The notes below the pieces were generated by a model that searched no databases, had not been told where the DNA came from, and was given only the letters and a program-made list of their open reading frames with translations. A stretch of 64,000 nt of DNA from an archaeon (lineage in GTDB: Archaea; Thermoproteota; Nitrososphaeria; Nitrososphaerales; JACAEJ01). The stretch is from the NCBI GenBank assembly GCA_024256265.1, contig JACGUK010000001.1, forward strand, positions 218,677 through 282,676. Direction: 5' to 3'. Position numbers and translations under genes: made by a program. Positions 8,224 to 17,182 of the stretch are shown here, piece after piece. The stretch's first letter is position 1; every line of letters begins with the position of its first letter.

Positions 8224-9573
8224 TTGACAGTTGAATTGACAAAAATTTCGATTTTGGGCTTAGGTTATGTTGGGTTGAGCCATGCTGTGTGCTATGCTAA
8301 CAAGGGCTTTCAAGTGATAGGAGTGGATGTTGATCAAGAAAAAGTTGATGCTATTAAAAAAGGTAAACCAACTTTCTATGAACCAAAACTGAAGGAATTC
8401 TTAGAAATGGCGCTAGAGAATAATTCTCTTCATTGCACCACAGAGTTCAAAGACGCTATTATAGACTCAGAAGTCTCTTTCGTAACTGTGGGCACTCCTA
8501 GCAAACCTGATGGAGGCATTGACCTTAGATTCATAAAATCAGCATCAAGAAATTTGGGCTTAGCTCTGAAAGAAAAATCTATTTATCATCTAATAGTTGT
8601 GAGAAGTACTGTAATCCCTGGAACTACTCAAAATTTTGTAAAGCCTATAATCGAGAAAATATCAGGTAAAGAATGTGGCAAAGACTTTGGACTATGCGTT
8701 AACCCAGAATTCTTAAGAGAAGGCTCTGCTATCGAAGATATGATAAAGCCTGATAGGATCATCGTAGGAGAGCATGATAAAAGGGCAGGAGATAGCTTAG
8801 AAGGAATATTAAGGAAGTTTTGTGATGAAATACCTTTTATGATTAGGACGAGTCTCTCAACAGCTGAGCTCATTAAATATGCCAACAATGCCTTTCTTGC
8901 TACAAAGATAAGTTTCATTAACACTATAGCGAATATTTGTGAAAATACTCCAGGCACTGATGTAAAGGTTGTGGCTGAAGGGATAGGTATAGACCCAAGG
9001 ATAGGCTCATTGTTCCTTAGAGCAGGCTTAGGCTATGGTGGCTCATGCCTCCCAAAAGACGTTAAAGCAATTATCAATTACTCAAAGCAAGCTGGCTATG
9101 AACCGATTCTCTTAGAAGCTGTCGATAATGTCAATGAACTGCAACCTCAAGTAGCTATAAAAATGGCTAAGAAACTCATAGGAGAGATAAAAGGGAAGAG
9201 GATAGCCATTCTTGGTCTTGCATTTAAGCCTAATACTGATGATATGAGAGAAGCAGTTTCCATAAAGATCATAAATCATCTTATTAGAGAAGGCTGCTCA
9301 ATAGTTGTTCATGACCCTATGGCAATGGATAATGCTAGAAGAATGCTAGGGGATAAGGTTCGATATGCACGTTCTATTCATAATTGTATTAAGGATGCTG
9401 ATTGTTGCATCATAGTTACAGAATGGGATAGCTATAAACAACTTAAGCCTAAAGATTTCATAAGATACATGAAAGAGCCTGCTATAGTCGATGGAAGAAG
9501 GGTTTATGATCCAAAAGAATTTTTAGATCAAGTGAGATATGTAGCAGTAGGTCTTGGAGCAAAGCAAGATTGA
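8224..9573 (+). CDS. UDP-glucose/GDP-mannose 6-dehydrogenase family
   Basis: 449 residues if the TTG at 8224 is used, 445 from the TTG at 8236, which fits the TATA box better. The NAD motif GLGYVG is at the start, followed by NPEFLREGSA, KYANNAFLATKISFIN, and the catalytic GYGGSCLPKD with Cys275; the C-terminal UDP-binding domain begins near KRIAILGLAFKPNTDD. The enzyme oxidises a nucleotide sugar C6 alcohol to the uronate in two NAD-dependent steps. The divergent UXS-like gene suggests UDP-glucose to UDP-glucuronate as the real reaction, although UDP-ManNAc dehydrogenase belongs to the same family. Confidence 0.88.
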   Translation: MTVELTKISILGLGYVGLSHAVCYANKGFQVIGVDVDQEKVDAIKKGKPTFYEPKLKEFLEMALENNSLHCTTEFKDAIIDSEVSFVTVGTPSKPDGGIDLRFIKSASRNLGLALKEKSIYHLIVVRSTVIPGTTQNFVKPIIEKISGKECGKDFGLCVNPEFLREGSAIEDMIKPDRIIVGEHDKRAGDSLEGILRKFCDEIPFMIRTSLSTAELIKYANNAFLATKISFINTIANICENTPGTDVKVVAEGIGIDPRIGSLFLRAGLGYGGSCLPKDVKAIINYSKQAGYEPILLEAVDNVNELQPQVAIKMAKKLIGEIKGKRIAILGLAFKPNTDDMREAVSIKIINHLIREGCSIVVHDPMAMDNARRMLGDKVRYARSIHNCIKDADCCIIVTEWDSYKQLKPKDFIRYMKEPAIVDGRRVYDPKEFLDQVRYVAVGLGAKQD

Positions 9574-9629
9574 ACAAGAATTATGCTTTAAGACGATCTG
9601 AGGCGATATTTCAATGTAAAAAAGAGATG

Positions 9630-10325
9630 TTAGTATCGAAAGAAAAGGGTAAGGAAGTCCCCAAACAATATTGTTGATGTGAATCCTAAACTTATGAAGA
9701 TCAATAGAGGAATTCCAGGCGTTACCCATACGTCTTGCCCTGATGTAAACTCTTCATCTTTTAAGAGAGAGATATGAAATCTTTTTTTACCATCAACTAT
9801 CTTCTCTAAGCTCATGAAAAAATGGCTCTTCTTAGCTTTGCTTACTCTATATCCTAGAAAACATACAAGAATCTTCCTCCAAAGTTTCTCTCCTTCAAAT
9901 CCTGAGAAGATATCTTTGCCGCGAATAAGCCTTATTATGTTTAGAATGAAAAAGATCATTGGAAGGCTTATAGTAAGGAATATGCCATTGGTAAGAGAAA
10001 TTAGAGATGTAAAAGGATGAAGATAGTTAGATGGATAATAAACTGGAATGATTAATGATATGACTACCAGTGCCTTCATGTCAGCTCCTCCAAAGAAGCC
10101 AAAGTAATATAATATAAAAGAGATTAAAGAGCTTAGAGATATGGACGTTATGATCAAGATTAACAATTGAGGGTTGGAGTAAGAGGACGGCTCTATTATG
10201 TTAAGGGTTATCCCTATAAAGGAAAAGAATATCCATAGCTTATCATCAACTTCTCTTGTCTTCCAATCACTATAAGATGCATAACTTAGCATGATAAAGC
10301 AGATAGCCAGCTTCAGGAGCAACAT
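9630..10325 (-). CDS. Prepilin/preflagellin peptidase (A24 aspartic protease)
   Basis: 231 residues with about six hydrophobic segments. The two catalytic aspartates of the A24 family are visible: Asp20 in YSDWKTREV and Asp82 in GFFGGADMKA. The enzyme cuts class III signal peptides between Gly and the hydrophobic helix in type IV pilins and archaellins. The three pilin-like proteins at 16.7-20.4 kb are natural substrates. A cytoplasmic loop of about 70 residues (RGKDIFSGFEGEKLW and onward) before the last helix is larger than in bacterial forms and is seen in archaeal ones. It converges on the UDP-glucose dehydrogenase gene. Confidence 0.85.
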   Translation of the reverse strand: MLLLKLAICFIMLSYASYSDWKTREVDDKLWIFFSFIGITLNIIEPSSYSNPQLLILIITSISLSSLISFILYYFGFFGGADMKALVVISLIIPVYYPSNYLHPFTSLISLTNGIFLTISLPMIFFILNIIRLIRGKDIFSGFEGEKLWRKILVCFLGYRVSKAKKSHFFMSLEKIVDGKKRFHISLLKDEEFTSGQDVWVTPGIPLLIFISLGFTSTILFGDFLTLFFRY

Positions 10326-10398
10326 CGATAAGCCTTTACAGGATCGAATTCTTAAGGCTTCTTTTTCTATTTTAGGTGCTTGAACTGCCTCTAAAGGA

Positions 10399-11163
10399 TT
10401 AAAACTCTTCTCTTACAGAAGAGAGAACTTTTTCTTTTGGAAAGATGACTATGCCCCTGTCGGTGATATGATATAAGTGATAGTCGAAATCATGTTTTAT
10501 ACCCCTAAGTTTCTGAATCTGAATTCCTCGAACAAACCCTCCTCCTACCTGTAACATATCCAGAAAGATAACACCATCAGAAATAAAATGTTCCATTAGA
10601 AAACGTCTACCTAATTCATAAGAGCGATGCTCTGTTGTAAGCAATGTTGTACAATCTAAACCAGATATACCTATGAGCAAACGCACTATCTCTAACCTTC
10701 TTTCAAAATCATCTCTATAATGCATGAGCAAGGCTGTCAATGCATCTACGGCAACCCTCTTTGCGCCTATATCCCTCACCTTTTGCCTTATCAACTCTGC
10801 TAGCCCGTAAGCCTTGAATTCGATAAAGCCTGTATGAACACCTGTTACAGTGAGCATTGTTTCTCCTCTTAACGGGTTGGCATCTACAAGAATCAATTTT
10901 CCCTTAGATGTTAAGCTCTTTAAGTCCATTCCAAATCTCATCATGTTCTTCATTACACTTTCAGGGTTTTCTTCAAGAGTTACATAAACGCCTGGCTCAT
11001 TATAATCAACAGCACCCTTATAGAGGAACTCCATGCAGAAAGTCGTCTTTCCAGACCCTGGGACGCCTGATACAACTATGTTCTTACCTTTTGGGAAGCC
11101 GCCTTCCATTAACTCATCTAATCCTTCAATACCACTTGGAGCCCTAGCACTCAATTGTAACAT
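10399..11163 (-). CDS. KaiC-like RecA-superfamily ATPase
   Basis: 254 residues with a single RecA-fold domain. The opening SGIEGLDELMEGGFPKG is the KaiC signature, Walker A is GVPGSGKTT at about 33-41, and a Walker B-like strand (RVAVDALTALL) is near 140. Many archaea have single-domain KaiC/RadA-like ATPases of unknown client. It sits beside the prepilin peptidase and is divergent from the PRC-barrel membrane protein. The archaellum protein FlaH is a relative, but no archaellum genes adjoin this copy, so I do not call it FlaH. Confidence 0.8.
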   Translation of the reverse strand: MLQLSARAPSGIEGLDELMEGGFPKGKNIVVSGVPGSGKTTFCMEFLYKGAVDYNEPGVYVTLEENPESVMKNMMRFGMDLKSLTSKGKLILVDANPLRGETMLTVTGVHTGFIEFKAYGLAELIRQKVRDIGAKRVAVDALTALLMHYRDDFERRLEIVRLLIGISGLDCTTLLTTEHRSYELGRRFLMEHFISDGVIFLDMLQVGGGFVRGIQIQKLRGIKHDFDYHLYHITDRGIVIFPKEKVLSSVREEF

Positions 11164-11228
11164 CTCTTAAAGTTTAAAAAGCCATACTCTCCTCTTTAAA
11201 TATATCGGTTGCAGATAAGGGGTTAAGC

Positions 11229-12563
11229 TTGGAGTTTAGACCAGTAGAACTCGTCGGCGCTTTGGTAGTAGACCCTGAGGGTTACATCTATGGCCATGTG
11301 ATAAAGGTCGATATTGGACCTGAAGGACCTGTCTTCAAGATAAAATCCCTTAAGAGTGCTCAGGAATCTGTACCTGATATTGATGCCTTAAAACAAGACC
11401 TTCTAAGAGACCTCAAGGAAAAGTTTAGCATATCTAATGTTCAAGAGCTATACAGATTCATAGCAAAAGAACTCAAGATACAGTCCGTTACAGAGAATGA
11501 CTTGATAAGCTACGCAAAACTTAAGGAAGTAAAAATACCTATGAGAGAAGTTTTAAGAGAAGTGGAAGAAGAAAAGCCATATATTCGCTTGAACGACATA
11601 GAAGCTATAAACAAAAGTGAGTTAGGTAGTTGCATCTTAGTTAAAACTCCTATAGAGGCTACGATAAGAAGTATAGAGCCACAGAAAGCTGTGCTTTATC
11701 AAAATGAAGAGAGCTTAAGAGGCAAGCCTGTTATCGATAACATGGCGAAGATTCTAGGCAATGTCCACGGCATTCTAATGAGCGCTGATGGTTTAAGCAT
11801 TCAGGTTGGCAAAGATGGTATGGTAACGAGATTGATTCCAGATATGAACTCATTGAAGAAAAGAATCTTTTCTGAAAAAACACCAAAAGAACTTATGAAA
11901 GACATAGAATCCCTCGGTTTTGAACAGCCTCAAGATTTGACTGATGACAAGCTTTTGGCATACGCTAAGATGAGAGGTTATGAGATACCCACACACCTTG
12001 TATCCAGCAAAACTGTCCTGTTGTATAAATCCTCTGTGCCCTGGCAACAGATAAAGAAGATAGGCGATGTTATCTTATTAAATAAAACTCTATTAGAAGT
12101 TTTCTTGGAAGAGTCGAAGATAGAGGAACCAAAGCCCGTAGGAGTTTATTCTACAGACTTGGCTCAGAAGCCTCGTCGCCCAAGCGTCCAGGTAAGGAGC
12201 TTTGCCGTTGGAGTCTACGCTGGTACTTTTCTGATGATCTTCATCGGTCTTGTTCCATATATTGGTGCTCTGTTTTCTGGAGGGGTGGCAGGGTACTTAG
12301 CAAGAGAATGGAAAAGAGGAGCCGTAGCAGGGTTGCTTAGTGGACTGCTTGGGACAGTGATAATAACGATAATTCTACATTTATTATTGCCTATAGGATT
12401 AAAGGATTTCTTAGGCATTATCCTGCCTAGTTTTATTCTGAATGCAACTATAGAATTTTTGAACTATGCAACAAGTGAAGCATTTCTATATTTTGAAAGC
12501 TTAGTGAACGCATTAGTTGGACTTATTGGAGGTTTATTTTTAGGATTTTTAAAGAGTAAATGA
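11229..12563 (+). CDS. PRC-barrel-like repeat protein with C-terminal membrane domain
   Basis: 444 residues. Residues ~1-60 (ELVGALVVDPEGYIYGHVIKVDIGPEG) and ~155-205 look like two PRC-barrel-like beta domains, each followed by a charged helical segment with a similar motif (TENDLISYAKLKEVKIP near 95; TDDKLLAYAKMRGYEIP near 235), so the soluble part is an internal duplication. Residues ~325-444 are Gly-rich hydrophobic helices (SGGVAGYLAREWKRGAVAGLLSG, then further helices) like the small archaeal DUF5518-type membrane domain. The TTG start sits about 27 bases after a TTTAAATATA box. A membrane-anchored sensor or scaffold role is inference. Confidence 0.6.
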   Translation: MEFRPVELVGALVVDPEGYIYGHVIKVDIGPEGPVFKIKSLKSAQESVPDIDALKQDLLRDLKEKFSISNVQELYRFIAKELKIQSVTENDLISYAKLKEVKIPMREVLREVEEEKPYIRLNDIEAINKSELGSCILVKTPIEATIRSIEPQKAVLYQNEESLRGKPVIDNMAKILGNVHGILMSADGLSIQVGKDGMVTRLIPDMNSLKKRIFSEKTPKELMKDIESLGFEQPQDLTDDKLLAYAKMRGYEIPTHLVSSKTVLLYKSSVPWQQIKKIGDVILLNKTLLEVFLEESKIEEPKPVGVYSTDLAQKPRRPSVQVRSFAVGVYAGTFLMIFIGLVPYIGALFSGGVAGYLAREWKRGAVAGLLSGLLGTVIITIILHLLLPIGLKDFLGIILPSFILNATIEFLNYATSEAFLYFESLVNALVGLIGGLFLGFLKSK

Positions 12564-12639
12564 ACTGGAGCATTTAGTACAAGTTGTAATGATGATAACT
12601 GTTAAATATAGGCTCTTCCCCTTATTTCAGGATTAGGTT

Positions 12640-13074
12640 TTGCAAGCTTCACTAGAGCTTAGGATGTTTAATACGCCTGACGAGCTTAAAAAGTCATTAG
12701 ATGATGAAATAGGTAGAATCAGAACTCTACTTGGGGATTACCTTCGCCGTCTAGAAGAGACTCGCATTAAAACAGATAGGTTAAAGAAGGCTCAAGAGGC
12801 TATAATCAAGTTTGCGGGAGAGAAGCAGATACCTTCACTCGAAGGGCGGGAAATAGAGTTATCAGGCTTGAAAGTCTTTGTAAATCCTAATTTGAGGCAG
12901 GAAACAGATATGCTCGAAGATATAGTTAAGACATTACAGGACAAGCTCAATACAATTCAAAAGATAAGAAAAGCTTTAGAACCTCTTACAGGTTTTGAGG
13001 AAGGCATAGTCACTATAGCCGCAGTCATGAGCGATAACATTCCTACAAAGCTCATGATTCATTTAAAGCCTTAA
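12640..13074 (+). CDS. Coiled-coil protein, unknown
   Basis: 144 residues, mostly charged helix with two coiled-coil stretches (about 15-65 and 85-125). No domain recognised. It follows the PRC-barrel membrane protein by 76 bases and precedes a two-helix membrane protein by about 35 bases on the same strand, so it is probably co-expressed with them. The start is TTG at 12640; an ATG at 12664 would give a protein eight residues shorter. Confidence 0.55.
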   Translation: MQASLELRMFNTPDELKKSLDDEIGRIRTLLGDYLRRLEETRIKTDRLKKAQEAIIKFAGEKQIPSLEGREIELSGLKVFVNPNLRQETDMLEDIVKTLQDKLNTIQKIRKALEPLTGFEEGIVTIAAVMSDNIPTKLMIHLKP

Positions 13075-13108
13075 TAAATAAAGAAATGAGCAAAGGTGAA
13101 AGTTTGGA

Positions 13109-13315
13109 GTGGCGTTATCATGGATTCGTTTTATGGGAATGATCGTTTTTTCATTCTTAGCATCTGTTGTACTGGGATGGGTATTCTTTAACTTTGTCCA
13201 AAGTTATTCAGAGCCTTTTATACCGCCTGATGTAGTAGCGGTTTTAATGGGTTTGCTCTTCTTTGCCCTCTTCATCACTTTCGGTGTCCTAACCCTTATT
13301 CGTGAAACTTATTAA
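13109..13315 (+). CDS. Small two-helix membrane protein, unknown
   Basis: 68 residues with a GTG start and two membrane helices (about 7-28 and 43-63) joined by a short acidic and proline-containing loop. No family recognised. It closes a plus-strand run that starts with the PRC-barrel protein and converges with the winged-helix gene only 3 bases away. Confidence 0.5.
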   Translation: MALSWIRFMGMIVFSFLASVVLGWVFFNFVQSYSEPFIPPDVVAVLMGLLFFALFITFGVLTLIRETY

Positions 13316-13318
13316 TGA

Positions 13319-13642
13319 TTATAGGCTTTTTGTCATGTAAGGGTAAAGCCTTTTTTCGTTATAAAGTTTCTCTTCATAATTCAATTTGAGTATTAACTCA
13401 ATCTTCTCGAAATGAGAAAGTGCATCTGAACCAAGATTCGTTATTCTATAGAATATGCCTTCGCTTATCACTGTCCTTTCAATAAGCTTTAAATCTATTA
13501 ACCATTGGAGATCTTTCTTTAACTCATCCCAAGTCAGATTTGCCTTGTACATTATATGTGTTTGCTTTATGAGACCCACACTTGCTACGACTCTTAAAAT
13601 GTCTATAAGCCTCTCAAACTTGGATCTGCGGATTATTCTCAA
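13319..13642 (-). CDS. Winged-helix DNA-binding protein (ArnR1/HTH_45-like)
   Basis: About 107 residues from a TTG at 13642 (RIIRRSKFERLIDILRVV). The sequence runs helix-helix-wing: an N-terminal helix, then VGLIKQTHIMYKANLTWDELKKDLQWLIDLKLIERT, a wing (GIFYRITNLGSDAL) and a C-terminal helix. This matches the small archaeal single-winged-helix transcription factors. The frame is open farther upstream to an ATG at 13756, but that extension lacks regulator-like sequence, and a TATTTAAATA box at about 13675-13684 lies inside it, the right distance for the shorter start. Target unknown; the next gene on the same strand is the large coiled-coil protein. Confidence 0.7.
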   Translation of the reverse strand: MRIIRRSKFERLIDILRVVASVGLIKQTHIMYKANLTWDELKKDLQWLIDLKLIERTVISEGIFYRITNLGSDALSHFEKIELILKLNYEEKLYNEKRLYPYMTKSL

Positions 13643-13778
13643 TCTAATTACGTATAATGTATGGATATTACAAGTATTTAAATATGCATCAATTCGCTCA
13701 TAACTTATGGGTAAGGGTATTAATATAACCTTGGTACATATGGATAAGTTACACATAACGAAAATATGAGGCTAACTT

Positions 13779-15428
13779 TTATCGATGATAAGAAGGCATT
13801 ACTTTCAGGCTCCTTTTGAGTATTGAGACCTGTTTCTGGGTCATCCAACCTTGCTTTAAAAGAGTATCGATAGCATTAGAAATCTGCTTTTTCGTTTCAT
13901 AAGAGGTTAGCATATTGAACTTCTTACCTCTCTTATAAATTTCTCCTTCTAAGATAGGATCAGCCTTAAGACACTCGATGAATTTGACCTCAAAGATGTC
14001 CATAAGTTGACCAGAATAAGGTCTAAGAGGTTGAGCAGAGATGCCATGCATCCATTTTAATAGAGGGCGAGTGACAGGGAATTGAACTAGGCTAGGAGGA
14101 TATGTTCTATATCTTTTCCCTCCTTTTATATCTTCATAGCAGACAAGGTAAAAAGGCATGCACAAAAGCTTCGGTTGATCATTCTCGAACTCTTGAAGTG
14201 GTAGTTGCTCTATTTGCTCTAAGCTACTTTTGACATGGCTATGTATGTTTAATATCTGGCGTCTTAGCGTCATGGCTCTATTAGAAAGACTCTCAGCTTC
14301 TTCCCTCCTGTTCTTTACTTCGAACCCTCTTTCTATATCTGTGTCATTGAGTAATTTCATCTTAGATTCTATAAGTTGTGCGTATGCACCCTCGATAGAA
14401 GATATTTCCTTTCCTCTTTCATCCTCTAAGGCTTTTATTACAGATTGAAGCCCTTCTATCTCTTTTTCAATGTCTTCCATTCTTAACGATATATCCTTTA
14501 ATATCTTGCTCCAGAGACCAAAGTAACTTCTTTCTTTCACTGAAGATTTAGATGAATCGGTCATCCCCTCCAAAGTCTCATAATCCTTCTTTAGGTACAT
14601 GAATAGCTTTCTGTATTCTCCTATCTGAGAGTTAAAGAATTCCTTACGCTCCTCAAACCTTGATAGAATCATCTTCATCTCTAGCTCCTTCTTCGTCTCG
14701 AGTTGCTCCACAGACTTATTGATGATCTCTGCTGTAACCTCCATTTGACGCTTGTATTCATTATTTATGCCAATTATTTCTTCATCTATTTGAGCCATGT
14801 GAAAGCTTGTCTCCTCATCTAAAACTTTTATGGTCTCTTCGAGCCTGGCCATATCGTCCTCCAGCTCTCTTTTTACCTTATTCAGCTCATAGACAATCTC
14901 TAACATCCTTCTCTCATCTATGTGTAAAGGTAGCATGAGGGAATTTGGAGATAGAGCAGTGGTAGCACCAACATCGTTCATATAACTCGTAATAGCTAAT
15001 GCAAGAGGTTTATCTATTAAGCCCGTTACAGTGTAAATCTTTCTTCCAAATTGGGAGAAAGTTTTGTTATGTCTTACAAGCATGTTATTAAAAAGATCTC
15101 TACTATTATGAGCATCCCTTAAATGGTTTATGAACTCATCTATTGGGGGCAATTCAACAGCCATTAGAGAGAAGGAATGAAGTTTCATAGGATCGATGAA
15201 TATCCATCTCTTATCAAAGGGATAAGCCCAAATTTCATAATAAGCCTTTACAATAAAGGATGTGCTCTCTTGCTCCTTTCCCGTAAAAGACTTCTTTTTC
15301 TCTTTATCAGTCATATAGTAAATAAACGCCATCCCAAGCTCTTCATCTATAGGCTTTCTATTTACGGCTGATACAGCAAAAGGAGGTATAACTAGAATTT
15401 TTTTTATTCTTTGATCTATTTCTTCCAT
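13779..15428 (-). CDS. Large protein with central coiled coil, unknown
   Basis: 549 residues. An N-terminal globular part (~1-165) contains YYEIWAYPFDKRWIFIDP; residues ~170-400 are long charged helices with heptad character; the C-terminal ~150 residues contain a globular part with CYEDIKGGKRYRTYPPS and end in a small helical domain (KQISNAIDTLLKQGWMTQKQ). No signal peptide or membrane segment and no recognised catalytic motif. The shape (globular-coil-globular) recalls structural or SMC-hinge-like proteins, but there is no Walker motif. It lies just upstream of the winged-helix gene on the same strand. Confidence 0.6.
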   Translation of the reverse strand: MEEIDQRIKKILVIPPFAVSAVNRKPIDEELGMAFIYYMTDKEKKKSFTGKEQESTSFIVKAYYEIWAYPFDKRWIFIDPMKLHSFSLMAVELPPIDEFINHLRDAHNSRDLFNNMLVRHNKTFSQFGRKIYTVTGLIDKPLALAITSYMNDVGATTALSPNSLMLPLHIDERRMLEIVYELNKVKRELEDDMARLEETIKVLDEETSFHMAQIDEEIIGINNEYKRQMEVTAEIINKSVEQLETKKELEMKMILSRFEERKEFFNSQIGEYRKLFMYLKKDYETLEGMTDSSKSSVKERSYFGLWSKILKDISLRMEDIEKEIEGLQSVIKALEDERGKEISSIEGAYAQLIESKMKLLNDTDIERGFEVKNRREEAESLSNRAMTLRRQILNIHSHVKSSLEQIEQLPLQEFENDQPKLLCMPFYLVCYEDIKGGKRYRTYPPSLVQFPVTRPLLKWMHGISAQPLRPYSGQLMDIFEVKFIECLKADPILEGEIYKRGKKFNMLTSYETKKQISNAIDTLLKQGWMTQKQVSILKRSLKVMPSYHR

Positions 15429-15501
15429 GATTTACTCATCGCCTTATATTATCGATCTTAAAAAGTTTCAATTTTAAGCTAACATTTAATTAAAGAGATA
15501 A

Positions 15502-15694
15502 TTGGCAAAAAGATTTGTGAAGCCAAGGAACAGAGTAGAAATCCATCAGATAGCCAGCAAAGATATTGTAAGGCTGAAGGGGGAGCTTATGGGAATCATA
15601 ATGGAAGAGTAGGCGAGATAACAGCCCAGTTTTCATCGAATCCATCTGGGCAATGCTTAAGTATACGAATGATTGTATATCGATACGAAGATAG
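15502..15694 (+). pseudogene. Possible decayed ORF upstream of the UPF0175/PIN pair
   Basis: A TTG-initiated frame (15502-15612) reads MAKRFVKPRNRVEIHQIASK and onward for 36 codons, and a second frame continues to 15694 (RDNSPVFIESIWAMLKYTND), as if one frameshift split a ~60-residue gene. It ends directly against the antitoxin start. A minus-strand frame of 74 codons also spans this stretch, so the assignment is weak. No family recognised. Confidence 0.2.
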
Positions 15695-16015
15695 TTGGCG
15701 CTAAAACCCATCACTACAAGAATCTCTGAGGAGCTGGATAGGGAGATAAGGGATGTTATGATCTTTGAGAAGGCTGATAAAGCTACAGCTGTGAGAAAGA
15801 TACTGGAAATCGGTATCGATGAATGGAGGAAGCGTTATGCCCTTAGCCTTCTGAAAGAGGGTAAGGTAAGCTTCAACAAAGCTGCTGAAATCGCTAAGCT
15901 GACGGTATGGGATTTGGCTGAGCTGTTAAAGCAGAGAAGGGCTGAGTGGGTTGAGTATACGTCTGAAGAGCTCAGGCGTGAATTCGATGAAGCCTTAAAG
16001 GCTGGGTCAAAGTGA
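15695..16015 (+). CDS. Ribbon-helix-helix/UPF0175-like antitoxin
   Basis: 106 residues. The first ~45 residues (TTRISEELDREIRDVMIFEKADKATAVRKI) look like a ribbon-helix-helix DNA-binding fold, followed by the UPF0175 signature SLLKEGKVSFNKAAEIAKLTVWDLAELL. Such proteins bind their own promoter and neutralise a PIN toxin. The stop overlaps the PIN gene start by four bases. The start is TTG. The AT-rich stretch just upstream (GTATACGAATGATTGTATATCGATAC) has two imperfect GTATA half sites and may be the operator. The pair is richer in G+C than the flanking coiled-coil gene. Confidence 0.82.
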   Translation: MALKPITTRISEELDREIRDVMIFEKADKATAVRKILEIGIDEWRKRYALSLLKEGKVSFNKAAEIAKLTVWDLAELLKQRRAEWVEYTSEELRREFDEALKAGSK

Positions 16016-16548
16016 AAATAATAGTCCTCAACTCAACACCCCTTATATACCTAGCGAAGATCGGCCTTTCTCATCTCCTAATTGATCTAAGGTTAGAGAA
16101 GATCACTTCACCTCTTGTCAAGCAGGAGGTAGTTAATAGAGGCAGGGCTATAGGCGCACCAGAAGCTACAGTCATTGAAAACCTCTTTCAGAAGCATATC
16201 ATCAAGGTTGCGGAGCCTAGAGACCAGGAGCTGATCTCAAGGCTACTAGAGGTAAAAGGTTTACATGAAGCAGACATCCATGTCCTTGCATTAGCCAAAG
16301 AGTATGATGGAATAGCCATAGTGGACGATAAGCTGGCAAGAAAGACTGCAAAGATCTACAAGATAAGATACGCAGGCACATCATATTTACTAATAAGAAC
16401 ATACCTCCAAGGGCTCATTACCAAAAAGCAAGTAAAGAAGGCCGTGGACGAGATGATATCAGCTGGATGGAGATGTGGGGTCGAAGATTATCAGAAAATC
16501 ATTCAGCATCTAGAGACTTTGCAAAGAGAAGGAGAAGGTATTGGATGA
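16012..16548 (+). CDS. PIN-domain toxin (DUF3368-like ribonuclease)
   Basis: 178 residues with a GTG start that overlaps the antitoxin stop (GTGA). Acidic PIN residues are visible: the N-terminal NSTPLIYLAKIG (Asn-Ser in place of the usual Asp-Thr/Ser, as in many DUF3368 proteins), GLHEADIHVLALAKE near residue 84, and AIVDDKLARKTA near 103. These coordinate magnesium in the RNase H-like fold. It is likely the toxin of a VapBC-type pair that acts on RNA. The N-terminal Asn in place of Asp is a family trait and does not by itself show inactivation. Confidence 0.85.
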   Translation: MKIIVLNSTPLIYLAKIGLSHLLIDLRLEKITSPLVKQEVVNRGRAIGAPEATVIENLFQKHIIKVAEPRDQELISRLLEVKGLHEADIHVLALAKEYDGIAIVDDKLARKTAKIYKIRYAGTSYLLIRTYLQGLITKKQVKKAVDEMISAGWRCGVEDYQKIIQHLETLQREGEGIG

Positions 16549-16750
16549 AGATTTGACACTTTCCTTACTTAAGTGAGTTTACTTAAGCTTAGCGGGAGAT
16601 TTCCTATTCAAATCATGATAAAAATTCTTGAATAAATATGCTATTGATATAAAGCATAAGAATAAAATTGATAATAAAAAAATTAGAGGTGATATCTTCT
16701 ACCTTTACTTTACGTTCCTCGAAGCCTTATGTGTATTCTTTAGTTACTGT

Positions 16751-17182
16751 TTATATTGCTGAAGCGCTCGCGCTGACTATGGTGCCATCTGAAAATGCGA
16801 TTCTAATGGTATAAGGACTACCTGAAGTGAAATTACCCGTTGTTGCTGTAGCCGTGATCGGACCTGATGAATGGGCAGTGTATGGACCAGACCCAGTAAA
16901 ATCGAAAGTTATAGCTACACCAAGGTCTCCCGTTGCCGTTACACTAACAATAGAAACTCCGGTGTCCTTATCGTTCTTGACAGTTGCTGCAAAAGTATCA
17001 TCTACAGCACCAATAGTAAGAGTGGGGTTAATTACAGAGACACCGCCAGCAGAACCGTATGTTCCGAATAGTCCAAAGACCCATCCTGCAACTGCAATTG
17101 CTACAGCTATTGTTATTGCTATTAGTATTATGGATGCTATGACTGGTGAGATTCCTTTCTTCTTCCTCTTTATATTGAACAT
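16751..17182 (-). CDS. Archaeal type IV pilin-like protein
   Basis: 143 residues. A class III signal peptide is plain: KRKKKG followed by ISPVIASIILIAITIAVA, with cleavage expected after Gly10. The mature part is a hydrophobic helix plus a Gly/Thr/Ser-rich beta domain of about 100 residues (TLTIGAVDDTFAATVKND, SPYTIRIAFSDG) typical of archaeal DUF1628-type pilins. It is on the opposite strand to the pilus locus at 18.5-23.8 kb and separated from it by the HEPN/MNT pair. The A24 peptidase at 9630-10325 should process it. Confidence 0.85.
   Translation of the reverse strand: MFNIKRKKKGISPVIASIILIAITIAVAIAVAGWVFGLFGTYGSAGGVSVINPTLTIGAVDDTFAATVKNDKDTGVSIVSVTATGDLGVAITFDFTGSGPYTAHSSGPITATATTGNFTSGSPYTIRIAFSDGTIVSASASAI

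Noticed and set aside
10399..11163. KaiC-like ATPase as archaellum FlaH
   Set aside because: Walker A is fully intact and it is not next to the ATPase/platform genes of the pilus; general KaiC-like family is the safer call.
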